A stretch of DNA of 64,000 nt from Heliopora coerulea (taxonomy: Eukaryota > Cnidaria > Anthozoa > Scleralcyonacea > Helioporidae). The stretch is taken from NCBI GenBank assembly GCA_030142905.1, contig JASJOG010000097.1, forward strand, positions 744,001 to 808,000, written 5' to 3'. The notes under the pieces were generated by a model, which saw nothing but the letters and a program-made list of their open reading frames with translations, was not told the origin of the DNA and made no database searches. This document shows positions 11,301 to 21,800 of this stretch, in pieces (position 1 is the first letter of the stretch; the number at the start of each line of letters is the position of its first letter). A program made the position numbers and the translations under genes.

Positions 11301-12677
11301 GTATGCTCAAAGTTGGACCCCAAATCGTCCTGATTTACATGAACTTGCTTTCAATTTTCTTAGTTAAAATTTCCTGAAACTTCGAAATAGCCAGCAAATT
11401 TGGACATTTACATGTACTGTATTTTAGAAAGGTGTAAAATTATCGTCCGAACTCTACTTGTACATATGCTCTGACCGTTTCAATTCTAATCAGTGTCTCG
11501 CCGGTCATCAGAAGGTTCTGAGTTCGATTCCTGTCTGGGGCTCAGAAATCGTTTTCCTGAGGGTGAAGCTTGACGAACAGTCATCGATCATCTTACATAA
11601 ACCTTGTTCTTTATTTTCGCAGCTAGTGGAAGTGGAAGATGATTTGTACTGCAAGACATGCCACCAGTATTTTAACTCGCTACACAATAAACGTGAACAC
11701 ATGTTAGGAAGGAAACATTTGCAAGTGGTCAGCAACAAGACGCGACAGGAAACTCTTCAGAACGAAGAACAAGAAGAACAGTATCCCGGACTCAATGTCC
11801 CAATCTTCACTGAAGAATTCCTGACTTATAGCAAAGGTACAGTACTTCCTAATTTTTTTCGTGAAAATATTCTCAACGCACAATACTGAAACTTCAAAAT
11901 TTTTAAATGTGATTTAGACGAAAGTTTTCAACATGTTGAGCAGAACCCTTGGGGAGGGGGAGGGGGAATGTAAGGGTAAGGGAGAGGTGGGAGAGGAGGG
12001 GAAAGGGTAGCATTGGGGGAAGGTGCAAGAGGAGTGAGAAGGGAAGGGGGAGGGGAAGGAAGGAAAGAGGTGAGGGAGGGGAGGCGAAGGTAGGGGAGGG
12101 GGAGGAGAGAGGAAGGAGAAGACGGGGAACGGGAGATCTTTTTCCTCAGTTGTTTCGCCGCCTTTCAACATGTGCTTGGTCGCTTGATTTGCCGAATTTT
12201 TTCCCCAAAAAACCGGGAAAAACATCGGGTCGTATACTACGCGATCCGCACCCCAAGGGTTAAATTTCCTCATGTGTTTGGTATATTTCTGTTTCAGAAA
12301 AAGACAACGAATTACGTGAAGTTCGAAAGGCAGTTACGGATATGGAGGTAGAGACGAGACAGCTCAGCCAAAAGATAGAAGAAACAAAGCGCATTCTTGA
12401 AAAACTTGAAGTGGAAAAAGAACAACAACAAAACGCGAACACAACTCTACAAAATCATCTTGCCGGGGTGAGGAGTTTATTAACTCAACATTTTGCAGGT
12501 CTTCCCTTGCCGGGAACGAATGAAACGCCAACGTTACATACTGTTGATAGCTATATGGCAAAGCTGCATCGAGTCCTTTTGGAACACCCCGAAAACAATG
12601 ACCTGACAATAATACCCACCGTGCGAGAAATTGTTTCTGGATTAAGTTCGGCTGAACATCAAAATGGGCCCACGTAG
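5310..12677 (+). CDS. HMG20: HMG20-type chromatin protein (HMG box, U1-type zinc finger, coiled coil); full gene span
   Basis: Seven exons (5310-5620, 6844-6950, 8518-8591, 8812-9136, 11090-11139, 11623-11836, 12298-12677) join in frame to 1461 nt, 486 aa. Residues 1-164 are acidic and low-complexity. A basic stretch (167-179) precedes an HMG box at about 186-255 ([19 protein letters not shown], then [16 protein letters not shown]). A C2H2 U1/matrin-like finger sits at 299-321. The diagnostic PIFTEEFL block is at about 349-356, a coiled coil at about 362-415, and the conserved C-terminal [11 protein letters not shown] and DSYMAKLH blocks at 429-451. Order and wording match vertebrate HMG20A/HMG20B, nuclear DNA-binding partners of the LSD1/CoREST repressor complex. 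The finger is not part of the vertebrate proteins as I know them. A or B orthology cannot be decided by eye. Confidence 0.92.
6027..6345. repeat. Second, older foldback repeat (HMG20 intron 1)
   Basis: Arms 6027-6100 and 6271-6345 are inverted copies with some mismatches. The spacer carries CTGATGA...GAAAC (6202-6229), the counterpart of the motif in the 4627-4986 foldback. The flank after the right arm (CCACCTGGACAATC) resembles the flank there (CCGCCCGGAAAATC), so the two are relatives. Confidence 0.7.
6844..6950 (+). CDS. HMG20: HMG20 exon 2
   Basis: The acceptor follows tttttttgactag and the donor is gtattg. The exon completes the split Gly codon of exon 1 and stays open for 35 codons ([14 protein letters not shown]...). 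Phase matches on both sides. Confidence 0.7.
7501..8175. repeat. Cluster of dispersed short repeats in HMG20 intron 2
   Basis: Copies at about 7501-7604, 7971-8067 and 8113-8175 share the pattern AGGACATCTCCCC...GAGTAAAAT...GCATTAGCCAGAGTAAAA and end near TTAA-rich sequence. Further copies lie at about 16018-16117, 23100-23324 and 53888-53965. MITE-like and non-coding. Confidence 0.6.
8311..8349 (+). repeat. TTG trinucleotide microsatellite
   Basis: About 13 TTG/TTGTTG units with one interruption, in HMG20 intron 2. Confidence 0.8.
8518..8591 (+). CDS. HMG20: HMG20 exon 3
   Basis: Acceptor attacag, donor gtgaga. The 74-nt exon is in phase with exons 2 and 4 and encodes an acidic stretch ([12 protein letters not shown]...). 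Confidence 0.75.
8812..9136 (+). CDS. HMG20: HMG20 exon 4, HMG box
   Basis: Encodes the basic segment and the whole HMG box, ending at LEDKEG. Acceptor is tattttaag; an alternative acceptor 6 nt further in (gcacag) would drop two residues. Donor is gtaaac at 9137. The frame stays open for 14 more codons in the intron, so intron retention would give a truncated HMG-box protein. Confidence 0.9.
9137..11089 (+). other. HMG20 intron 4
   Basis: A 1.95-kb intron with no gene. It holds a poly-C/GC-rich element bounded by loosely inverted ends (GGATTTAGGCC near 9325, GGCCTGAATCC near 9619) and a short inverted pair around 10318-10387 (GGTGAATAGTG and CACTATTCACC). Both look like MITE relics. Confidence 0.5.
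11090..11139 (+). CDS. HMG20: HMG20 exon 5 (50-nt small exon)
   Basis: Acceptor cattgtatag, donor gtaggt. The 50 nt restore the phase between exon 4 (phase 1) and exon 6 (phase 0) and encode [17 protein letters not shown]. Without it exons 4 and 6 would not join in frame. Confidence 0.75.
11493..11600 (+). mobile_element. Partial tRNA-derived SINE (family 2) just before HMG20 exon 6
   Basis: A B-box-like GAGTTCGATTCCTG is followed by the CTGGGGCTCAG and AAATCGTTTT blocks shared with the copies at 52471, 53311 and 55800. The A-box side is degraded. It ends about 20 bp before the exon 6 acceptor. Confidence 0.65.
11623..11836 (+). CDS. HMG20: HMG20 exon 6, U1-type zinc finger plus PIFTEEFL block
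   Basis: Acceptor attttcgcag, donor gtacag. Encodes residues 290-360. C299, C302, H315 and H321 give C-X2-C-X12-H-X5-H, the matrin/U1 spacing, with the LGRKH ending usual for that class. The [12 protein letters not shown] block, characteristic of HMG20 proteins, follows in the same exon, so the finger is part of the gene and not a separate ORF. Confidence 0.88.
11953..12130 (+). repeat. G-rich polypurine tract in HMG20 intron 6
   Basis: About 180 bp of almost pure G/A with many runs of 3-5 G on the sense strand, ending about 170 bp before exon 7. The G-runs allow G-quadruplexes in DNA and pre-mRNA. Not coding. Confidence 0.7.
12298..12677 (+). CDS. HMG20: HMG20 exon 7, coiled coil and conserved C-terminus
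   Basis: Acceptor ctgtttcag. Encodes a heptad-rich helix (about residues 362-415) and the conserved [11 protein letters not shown]...VDSYMAKLH...[10 protein letters not shown]-terminus, then TAG. In the family this helical region mediates dimerisation between HMG20 proteins and partner binding. Confidence 0.92.
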
Positions 12678-12728
12678 CGTTTCTGGCTTAAACTTGGAGA
12701 CTGGAATATGTTTAGTATGAGTTTATGC

Positions 12729-12734
12729 AATAAA
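12729..12734 (+). promoter_or_regulatory. Putative polyadenylation signal of HMG20
   Basis: AATAAA lies 52 bp after the HMG20 stop codon. Confidence 0.6.
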
Positions 12735-15210
12735 AAGGATATGTGTGGCCGTATTTTCCATTGGAACAAGGAACTTGGGTCGTATGTATATACGAATAAT
12801 CAACGATAATAGGACATGACGTCATGTTCATAGAGTTCCATAAAACCTGTGACCCTTAAGGGCTGTCTGCACGTGCGATTTTATACAATGCGAATGTCAT
12901 TCTGGTGTATGTAATAGACTCGTGAAAGTCTATGTAGCAAGATACCCGCTTATGATTCGCTGTAATTTGTCCTCGACACTTTCGTCAGTTAAACACATAC
13001 TCCAAGATGTCAATCGCAAGGTACAAAATCGCACTTTTAAACAGCCCTTTACATAGGATCTTATCTATTCAGTTATTCGACATGCACCTTGGGTATGGTG
13101 GTAAAGTTTTTACAGACAAAATGTGGTGTGAAAGACGTATAGTACTATGGTTTCTAAGAGAAGACAGCTAACACGCTACTTATCCTTTATAACGCTGCGT
13201 TCGTTTTAAGTAACAAGTTAAGAAGAGAAAGGCGTCTTTACGTGAACTCGCTCATCGTAAGAGGGCTAAAAATTCAGGATTGTTCTTGTATGGATTTTTC
13301 CGGGCCCAAGATTCTTCCGTGGTCGTGCTTTGAGTTCTCAGCAGGGCTTTCCAAAAATTCCGGACTGGTCGGAGAGAATGGTCGTTTTGCCATTAAAACC
13401 TTTTCTTTAGTTTCTGCCAATTGCTCCCAGCGAAGTAGGTTAAGCAACTAACGTACAAGTTGGAAATATTCGTCCGAGTTAACTGTTTGGTCTCTGACGT
13501 TCTGAAGAGAACATGCCGTGCTGGATTGTCCACATCCTTGCCGCATATCATGTGAAAATTATACTGCTGAAATCACAGAAGTCGGGCTGGTTTATTTAAC
13601 TATTTACCTCATTTTTGGCGCTTATATCAATATCCAAGGGCCTCAAAACAGAAAATTTTAGCGCAAATTTTCCTCATAAACATGAAATAGAAGGAACAGA
13701 AGTATGATACAGTGCGTGTGCTGATTGTGCTTCGGAATCCCTCGCAGAACGTATAAAATTGAGGTATTCATGGTTTTAAACTATGCCACTCGGCTTTGCT
13801 TTTAAACTATGCTACTCGGGTAGCCCACTCGGCTTTGTACACTGGTGAGAGTGGACTGCTGACTAGATGGGATGAAACGGGTGGCTCCAGTTAGCCCAGG
13901 CTAGGAAGCTGCAATGTTGGATGATATCTGTCGCCATCAGAGGTTGGGCAGCAGATAGTAGCAACTGTCCTGAGAATCAACCTTGTCTTGACACCATCTT
14001 TTGACAAAGTGTACACAAAAGTACATCGGCTGTCTTGACCTAAAATAAACAGCTATATATGTTGACCATAAATCTGATTGAAGACCGCACAATAACCGGT
14101 TTAACTGAGGATCATGTTTATCCTGGTTTTCTGGCCAAAAAAACGATGTCGTGGCGTCCGCATTGTGCAAGGGCGTAGAAACTACAGCGGTTTTGAGTAG
14201 CCACACTTTTTAACGCGGCTACTCATCAACTACGGTTGTTTAAAAATTGCAATTTAGTTTTAAAATATTTAGACAGTTGCCAACATTTTATGGACGTTTG
14301 TTCTAATGGCGGCGGTTCCAAACTAATGGTAAATAGCTGTTTTAAATATCATTGAAGTCATACTATAGGCTCACATTTTCGTTGAAAACCTTAAATCCTT
14401 TTGCTTATGTCATACATCAGTTTATTACTCAGTCATGGCTCAGTGCTCCTCAAAATCGATTTCACTGGCGAAAAAACTTCACCAACCACACTCCAGTATC
14501 CGAAGAGTAAATTTGGAAAGAAAGTAACCGCGTCGTGCAGTTTTGAGTCCTTGGCCTAACCACTTATAAAATGCTTCTAACGTCCCTGATGTTCATCCTT
14601 TCCCTCGAAGCCTCGTGATCAGATCATCCCATGTGCTCTGGAAAACTTCAGAAGCAGAGTTGACACAAAAAGGAGGTGTTTGTAAACAACATATACCGCG
14701 ATGAGCAGTGAAAGTGGTCATTCTGAACAAGTCGCTGTCCACAGGAGTTTGATGATAGCCAGACCTTGGTTCTAATTAGCTAAACTTGAATTCACTGTCC
14801 ATTAAAATTTCTTTCTTAAATGGCAAGTGGGAGGAATCGTCCCGACTTTTAAATGTTAAGGATTAGGGGTAAGATTGAGCTTAAGGGTTAGTGTTTATGG
14901 GCAAGAGCGATTACTGTTACCGGCTTCAAGTAAATATTTCATAGGTATTGGATGTCGTTATATTGTAATTGTTTGATTGATGTATCTACCATCCCCATAA
15001 GATAGTGAGACTTGACATTTCGATGCTTTCGACGTTAGCTTCTTTATCAACTTCAGCTTTTCCAAATCCTACGAAATGGGAGGGGGATTTTAATTTGTAG
15101 TTATTGGCCCAGTAGAAAGCCAGATGTGGTAAACTGCAAAAATTACTAGAACTTTTATTCTTATGTCTTCAGTTAGGGTGATCTGTGGTCCAAGCACACG
15201 ACCCCACCAT
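12735..15210. other. Intergenic between HMG20 and MFS copy A
   Basis: No supported gene. It contains short local duplications near 13765-13840 (AAACTATGC and ACTCGG repeated) and a minus-strand motif near 15014-15062 resembling the hammerhead-like repeat. Open frames here are short and unrecognised. Confidence 0.5.
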
Positions 15211-15217
15211 TAATATG

Positions 15218-15238
15218 TTGCGTAATACTTTTGCGTAA
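15218..15238 (+). promoter_or_regulatory. Paired TTGCGTAA sites upstream of MFS copy A
   Basis: TTGCGTAA occurs at 15218-15225 and 15231-15238, starts 13 bp apart, the second 73 bp before the ATG. The equivalent place in copy B has two TTGCATAA sites. The octamer resembles C/EBP or PAR-bZIP half-site combinations. A regulatory role is inferred from conservation only. Confidence 0.45.
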
Positions 15239-15310
15239 TGTACTTGTGGAAAGCTATCCGTGTTCTTATGATCGACTCGGTCAGTGATTACTTCTCAAAT
15301 GACGTTGTAA

Positions 15311-15564
15311 ATGGCTGGTGGGTTCTTGCAACTTCGGCATGCGAACAGATACTCTCTATATGTCTTGGTATGCCTGCTCTTTGCTTACATGCTCAACCAA
15401 CTGGACCGTTACGCTCTTGCGGTGACCTCCAAAGCTATGGCACAGGACATTCATTTTGGAGATAAGGGGTGTGTAAAAAATGGGAGCTTTAGATTTTCTG
15501 GACATTCCAAGTGGTGCAGTAAAAAGTTTGATGAAAGAGATGAAGCAGAGAGGAATAAGACCAG
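15311..15564 (+). CDS. MFS copy A exon 1
   Basis: ATG GCT GGT start, at the same place as copy B. Encodes TM1 and the start of the long loop, ending RNKT with 2 nt left over. Donor gtaaca, as in copy B. Confidence 0.9.
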
Positions 15565-18500
15565 GTAACACGTAACCATGAGCCTATGACAATCTTCTGT
15601 GTGTGGAGGTGGGTGACTGTCTACCGGTGTAATTTCTATCATTCTTGGGCGGGTGAGGGGGATTTGTGCATGCTACCCAGAAAAATTTTTGAGTTTTAGA
15701 CACTCGTTATTCCGTCAAACACGCAGTTGTTCAAAACATGAATAAAAGCTGCAATATTCGTTTAAAGTAACCATTGTTAAATTATGTGCATTTATGCATT
15801 ATCTAAAACTTGTTGACGTTAAAGTCGTCACTAATAAAAACTCAAAAAAAATTTCTTAATTACTGTTTACTGCGTGAAATTCAGCATGAGTTTGTCGTTT
15901 TGTACCTCAAATCAGCTTTAAGTTGCATATCTTTAAGGTTTCTCATGGTTAATGAATTACAAGCCTGATGTACCTGCATTGGTTCAAATTGTTCACTGAA
16001 AATATCAGAATCAAGCTTTAACTCTTTCACAGCAGGATCATTTATCTATTATTTTATCCCAGCTGATGCCAGACAATTTACTCTTTAATGGCAGACATCC
16101 TGCTGTAAAGGGGTTAACCATCATGGTAATCCAATTGGATCTGAACATTTAGTTGGAAAATTTGACCCCAGAGAATCCCAACAATTTTGTAACAACATCA
16201 GATATAATCACTCATTTACTTTTAAAAATATATTTGGGAGAATCCAATCTGCTCTACTCTGAGAAATCCAATAAAAAAGGCTAAAAGCATACAGACTGAT
16301 CCTATTATATAAAATTGTATACCTGATTGTACTATATAAATTTAAATTTGATCCAAATCAGATTGCATGCAATCAGTTGTAGTCTTGGATTTGGACAAGA
16401 TTTGCATGCCTCTGTTTTGGATAATTGTGAACTGAATAGGTTTCGGGCCCAAGCTTGGAGTTCATTCGGATAATCTTTAAGTGTTGCTAGCTACTGATTT
16501 ATTACATGATATTGTCTCTGGAAAATACAGATTTGAGAATTTCTTTTATCAGCAATATTAATAATGTACAGTAATAATAGTAAAGCTTCTAGGTACAATT
16601 TTTCCTTTAGGGACTCTAGGTATCACAAGTGTTAACGTGGCAGGGCAGCAGAGCAGAGCTTCAAGTAGGGGGGCTTGAGATTCAAATACTGTATTTTACA
16701 GGGCTATAGCCCCCATAAAAAGTAGAAGCTAAAGCCCCCCTGGCTCTGCCATCCCTGTGTGGAATCCTGAACATTAACTGAGAGTATTGTACTTCATGTT
16801 CAGAAGAAGCATAAGTTGAAGCAAGGTATTTTTTGAAGTTGAAATAGTGTCATACATGTTTGTATGGCAGGGTTGGGATACATTAAACTGTAATCTCTTA
16901 TTTAAAAGGAAATATACCTGATTGCATTCTATTCCATTGAACTGTGATTCCATTAGTGATGGTGAAATTAGTCTGTAGTTGAACCTTTGATACAAAAAGC
17001 TGACAGAATTAGCTATTTCCAACTGACTCTAAAACAATCTACTGTTAGTATCTTTCAAGTATAAACAATTGAATCAGCTTTAAAATTTCATTCATTTCAT
17101 TCATTGACAACTGAACTTTATGGCTACTATTAATTACAATATGCCCCATCATTGCCATACCCAGAGTTTAAGCTATTTGTAGGCCTGGAGGCCAATGAAT
17201 AAATTGTCATGGACACCAAGAAAAAACAATTAAGCAAGTAAAAGAGTCAGCATTAAAGATAACCTTAAAAGTTAACTTGAAGCATTAAAAGTTGTATGCA
17301 GGCAGCAACAGCTGTATAAATACTCCATTGCTCTCTCTCCCTCTCTCTCCCTCTTTCTCCCCCTCTCTCCCTCTTTCTCCCTCTTTCTCCTTCTCTCTCC
17401 CTCTCTCCCTCTCTCTCTCTCTCCCTCTCTCCCTCTCTCTCTCCCTCTCTCTCTCCCTCTCTCTCTCCCTCTCTCTCTCCCTCTCTCTCTCCCTCTCTCT
17501 CTCCCTCTCTCTCTCCCTCTCTCTCTCCCTCTCTCTCTCCCTCTCTCTCTCCCTCTCTCTCTCCCTCTCTCTCTCCCTCTCTCTCTCCCTCTCTCTCTCT
17601 CCCTCTCTCTCTCCATCTCCCTATCCCTCTCTCCTTTTCCCTCTTGCTCTCTCTCTCCCTCTCTCTTTCTCTTTCACTTTCTCTTTCTCTCTCACTCTCA
17701 CTCTCTCTCACTCTCTCTCACTCTCTCTCACTCTCTCTCTCTTGCTCTTACTCTCTTTGATACCGTTGATCATGCAATTCTCTTGAAAAAACTGGATCTG
17801 TATGGCATTAGAGGTAAAACTTATGAATGGTTTTCACCATACTTTATAAAGTGATCACAACATATGGTCAACAGTACACTATCGAAACTGAAATATCTGT
17901 TGACTGGTGTGCCACAAGGGTCAACCCTAGACCCTTTGCTGTTTCTTTTATACATATTAAACGATCTTCCTAACTTGAGGATATGCTTAATCGGGATATT
18001 GATAGCATGGAGTAATGGCTCCAAGCTAATAAGCTCTCAATTAATGCTATTAAGACCAAATTTATCATGATGGCCTCAAAACACAGACTAAAACATTTAG
18101 GACGTTGTCCAGAAATAAAGGTGGATCAACAGAGGATTGAACGATCTTCTAAAGTTAAACTACTTGGATTGTTAGTTGATGAAAAACTTGGCTGGGAGGA
18201 TCATTTAAATGAAGTGATTATTCCATGAATGGCCTATCCAAAATTATATGATGCTATGGTACGGCCACATTTTGACTACTGTAGTGCAGTTTGGGGAAAC
18301 TGCAGAACTTCGCTGAAGAAAAAGCTGCAAAAACTACAAAATAGGGCTGCCCGAATTATTGCTAAGTCTCCATATGAGGTTGCATCGAATGAAGTTTTAT
18401 TAACTCTTGGGTGGAGTCTCCTTGAGACAAGACGAAAGTGTCAAATATGTTTACTGATGTACAAAATAATGAATGGTTTAGCTCCAAACTGCTTGCAGGG

Positions 18501-18785
18501 ACTAATTTTGACGGTGAGTGAAACACACCCTTATAATTTATACCACTCAGACTCAAATATTAAAATTCCTCAGCCTTTATCAGAATACGGTAAGCGTAGC
18601 TTCCGTTATAGTGGTACCCTCTGGTGGAACAGTTTGTCATCAGCGATTAGACATGTAAATCGTACAACCGTTTTTAAGAATTTTATAAATAGTTATAGTT
18701 TTCATTAGATTTTGCTTGTAAATATATCGTACTACGGCTTTCATGAAAAGCAGTTTGTAACTGATGAATGATAAGGATAAATAAA

Positions 18786-18866
<81 letters not shown>

Positions 18867-21800
18867 CACTCTTTCTTTCTGTCTCTCGCAAACAACCAAA
18901 ATTAAAACCAACTAACAACCAAACCCACTGACAATGAAATCAATTTGATGACATTTGTTGGTTTGATATCAAGTAATAAAAGAGCCCATAATAGACCTTA
19001 TACACTGTATCTTTTAGGCGGTATGTTGGGAAATCATCCCGGGAAAATTGAGTCGAAATACTTTATTCAGGACTGTAATAGTAAAGTATTTTTTTTTCCC
19101 AATTTTGCTCAAACTAATTCAGCACAATCTGAACCATAAAAGGGCCTGTTTCAACCTGCCACGGTGGTGATAGTGATAGACACCGATCAGATTCCTTCAA
19201 TTAAATATTTATTTACACTCTGTTGTAACTCACTCTAAAATGAACGTTATTTTCTAGCGATAATTTAATTGTATTTTCCGGATCTCGGTTTTAGTGTTTC
19301 CACGAACGCATGTCCGAGACCGGGTGTTCGTGTCCGTCTCCGCGTTTTCCAGATAACCTGTTTCGCGATAAATGGCAAGAAAAAGTTAACAGAATGGTAA
19401 AATTGGATAATGAATAACTTAGTTATTGGACAGTATTCCAGGGTATTTTACTCGTTATTTGCACTTTGACTCGCCCTATGGACCTGCCAAATACGGCATG
19501 ACTCGTGAAACGTCCATCCGTACTGCACATTAACTATGGGAAAAAAGTTCGAACCTTCAAAACGTCCAGGGATGTGCTTAGACGAAACTGCTTGTGTAAC
19601 GGGCCGAACTTAGAGCAAAACAGGCATGGACACCTTGCGATCTAGTCTAAGTCTGTTTTATTATCATTCGTGCGTACCCTTATATCTCTCTTTTACTGAT
19701 CAATATCTGTCAACATAACTATTCACTCCGATTACAACAATGTGTGTGCAGGTCATTATCTATCAACCCCATTACGTCAATTACAGCAATGTTACACTTG
19801 GGGTGACTTCAAGGGGCTGTGATCGACTTTTTCGGTTTGTTAGATTGTCTTCCAGTGAGAGATTTGCCGTGGTGAAGCTCTAGACTCTTCAGTTTTGCAG
19901 TTCTTCTAGCTCTCAAAAACAACTTTCGAAAAATTTTTAAGTTTTAAATTTATTCTTTTTGTTCATTTCTCCCCGACAAACTTATTCAGGTTTGGAAGAA
20001 TTGGCAGACTTTTTTGCCTTATCAAATTATTGGGAGAGGGGCGTGATGCCAATAGACTTAAATGTATTGGTTTGTTTTCCCGATTGATGTGACAGGGTCT
20101 CTAATTGAGTTCTATGGACCCAAAGACGACATGTAATGAACTACTTTGTGTTAGTTGTAGTCATGCGCAGTTTAATGTAAATGGAAGTGACATTTTTAAA
20201 GCTTTCAAAATTTTAGAGAGAGGAGGAAGTGCGATTTATGTGTAATATTTAAAAACCCGAGCAGGAGTGCTTTAACGCGATTTAAAACACAAGGCGATGG
20301 CCGAGTGTTTTAGATCCGATAAAGCACGAACAGCGAGTTTTTTAGATGTCTTATAAAATAAACCTCCTAATAGGCTAATTCGCGAAGGAAGTTTGGAAGT
20401 TTATGTTTTCAGCCGAAAAAAATTAACTTCTTGAATCTTCTTCACATATAAATTTGTGTCTTTATATCACATATAAAGACACGACACGTTTATGATTTTC
20501 CTTTATATATTCTTCATGAATTGTCAATGGCTTTATAAACGAATCTATTATTTTTTAAACTAGAAAAATACTTGGAGAAAGTGCGAGCAGCCTCGTACCG
20601 AAGGTTAGAACCTTCTCGAAGGTTCTGTAACGAAGGTATTCTAAGGTTAAAATTTAACCTTCGTCTCACCGCTACTGCACTGCAAAAAATTACAATCTTG
20701 GGTAGATATTGTTTCTAGTTTCAAAATTAATTTCCTGGCTTTGACAAATAGATTCTTGATAAGAAAAGCCATGTGGATTATTTTCTTCTTTCAAGAAATT
20801 TAAGAAAATATCTTAAATTTATCTTGATTAAACAATATCTTGATTTGAGAATATCTCAGCTGCCTAGTTTAGATATATTTTCTCAGTAATTCAAGAAAAT
20901 ATGTCTTTTAAGAAACTTTTTCTCATCAAGATAGCTTATTAAGAAAAATTATCCTGTCTACGGGCCAAAATAACATTTCTTAATTTACGAAATATGGCCT
21001 TCAAACAAATTTTTTTTTCTTAAAATAAGAATTTTATTTGTTTGCAGCGTGTACACTAAACCACCTAATAACGTATATTAAAATCTTGTAGATGTCTGTT
21101 AAAAACTGGACCAAGTCGCACCAGGTTTAATTCGTCGTTTGTGTGTCGCTTGGACTACGATGGTACGGGAACGGAGTATCAAATTCTAGCTGGACCTGTG
21201 TTTATCCTGTTCTTCACAGTCACTGGCGTGCCGTTAGGGTTTCTGGCTGGCAGCAACAAACGATGTTTTATCTTGGCATTTTGCGTTATGCTGTGGAGTT
21301 TGATGACGTTATTGTCAGGCTTTGCATCGGAATACTGGCATCTCGTAATAACAAGGCTCATATTAGGAATGGGGTAAGTGGGATGAACCAAAATGAATTA
21401 CGAGAGATGTGCAGGGGATTGAAAATCAATCTTTGCAAGCCGGGAAATGTCCCGGTGATCTATTATTGGTTGATCAAGTAAACTCGGTTTGGGTCCTGGG
21501 CCCGGTTGTTCAGAAGGCGATTTGTTTAATCCAGGATTAGCGAAAAGATTATGGTCAACTTTCTGATAATTCGGCTGAGAAAAGTTGGAATTTTCTTCAA
21601 CAGATTTCGGATGTATGCCAAAGGTTTTAAGCTGACCTCAAAGATCACCACGTTCAGTGACCCCACTATGTCTTTTTGATACCTGCACTTCTTCTCGTTA
21701 ACTGGTGAAAGCGAAACGGAGAACCACTTGCGGATCCAGACTTGGCTTGAAGGGGAAGGGGCGGGGCAGAGTAGGAGTAGTAATTGGACAATAACATTTA

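Noticed and set aside
11949..12273. Frames of 104-119 codons on both strands
   Set aside because: Low-complexity purine/pyrimidine tract in HMG20 intron 6.
17265..17786. Open frames of 114-164 codons rich in Arg-Glu or Ser-Leu
   Set aside because: They run through the CT microsatellite; any frame of such a repeat is open.
21143..21481. Alternative 112-codon frame over MFS A exon 2
   Set aside because: Out of frame with the conserved transporter sequence; the paralogue confirms the other frame.
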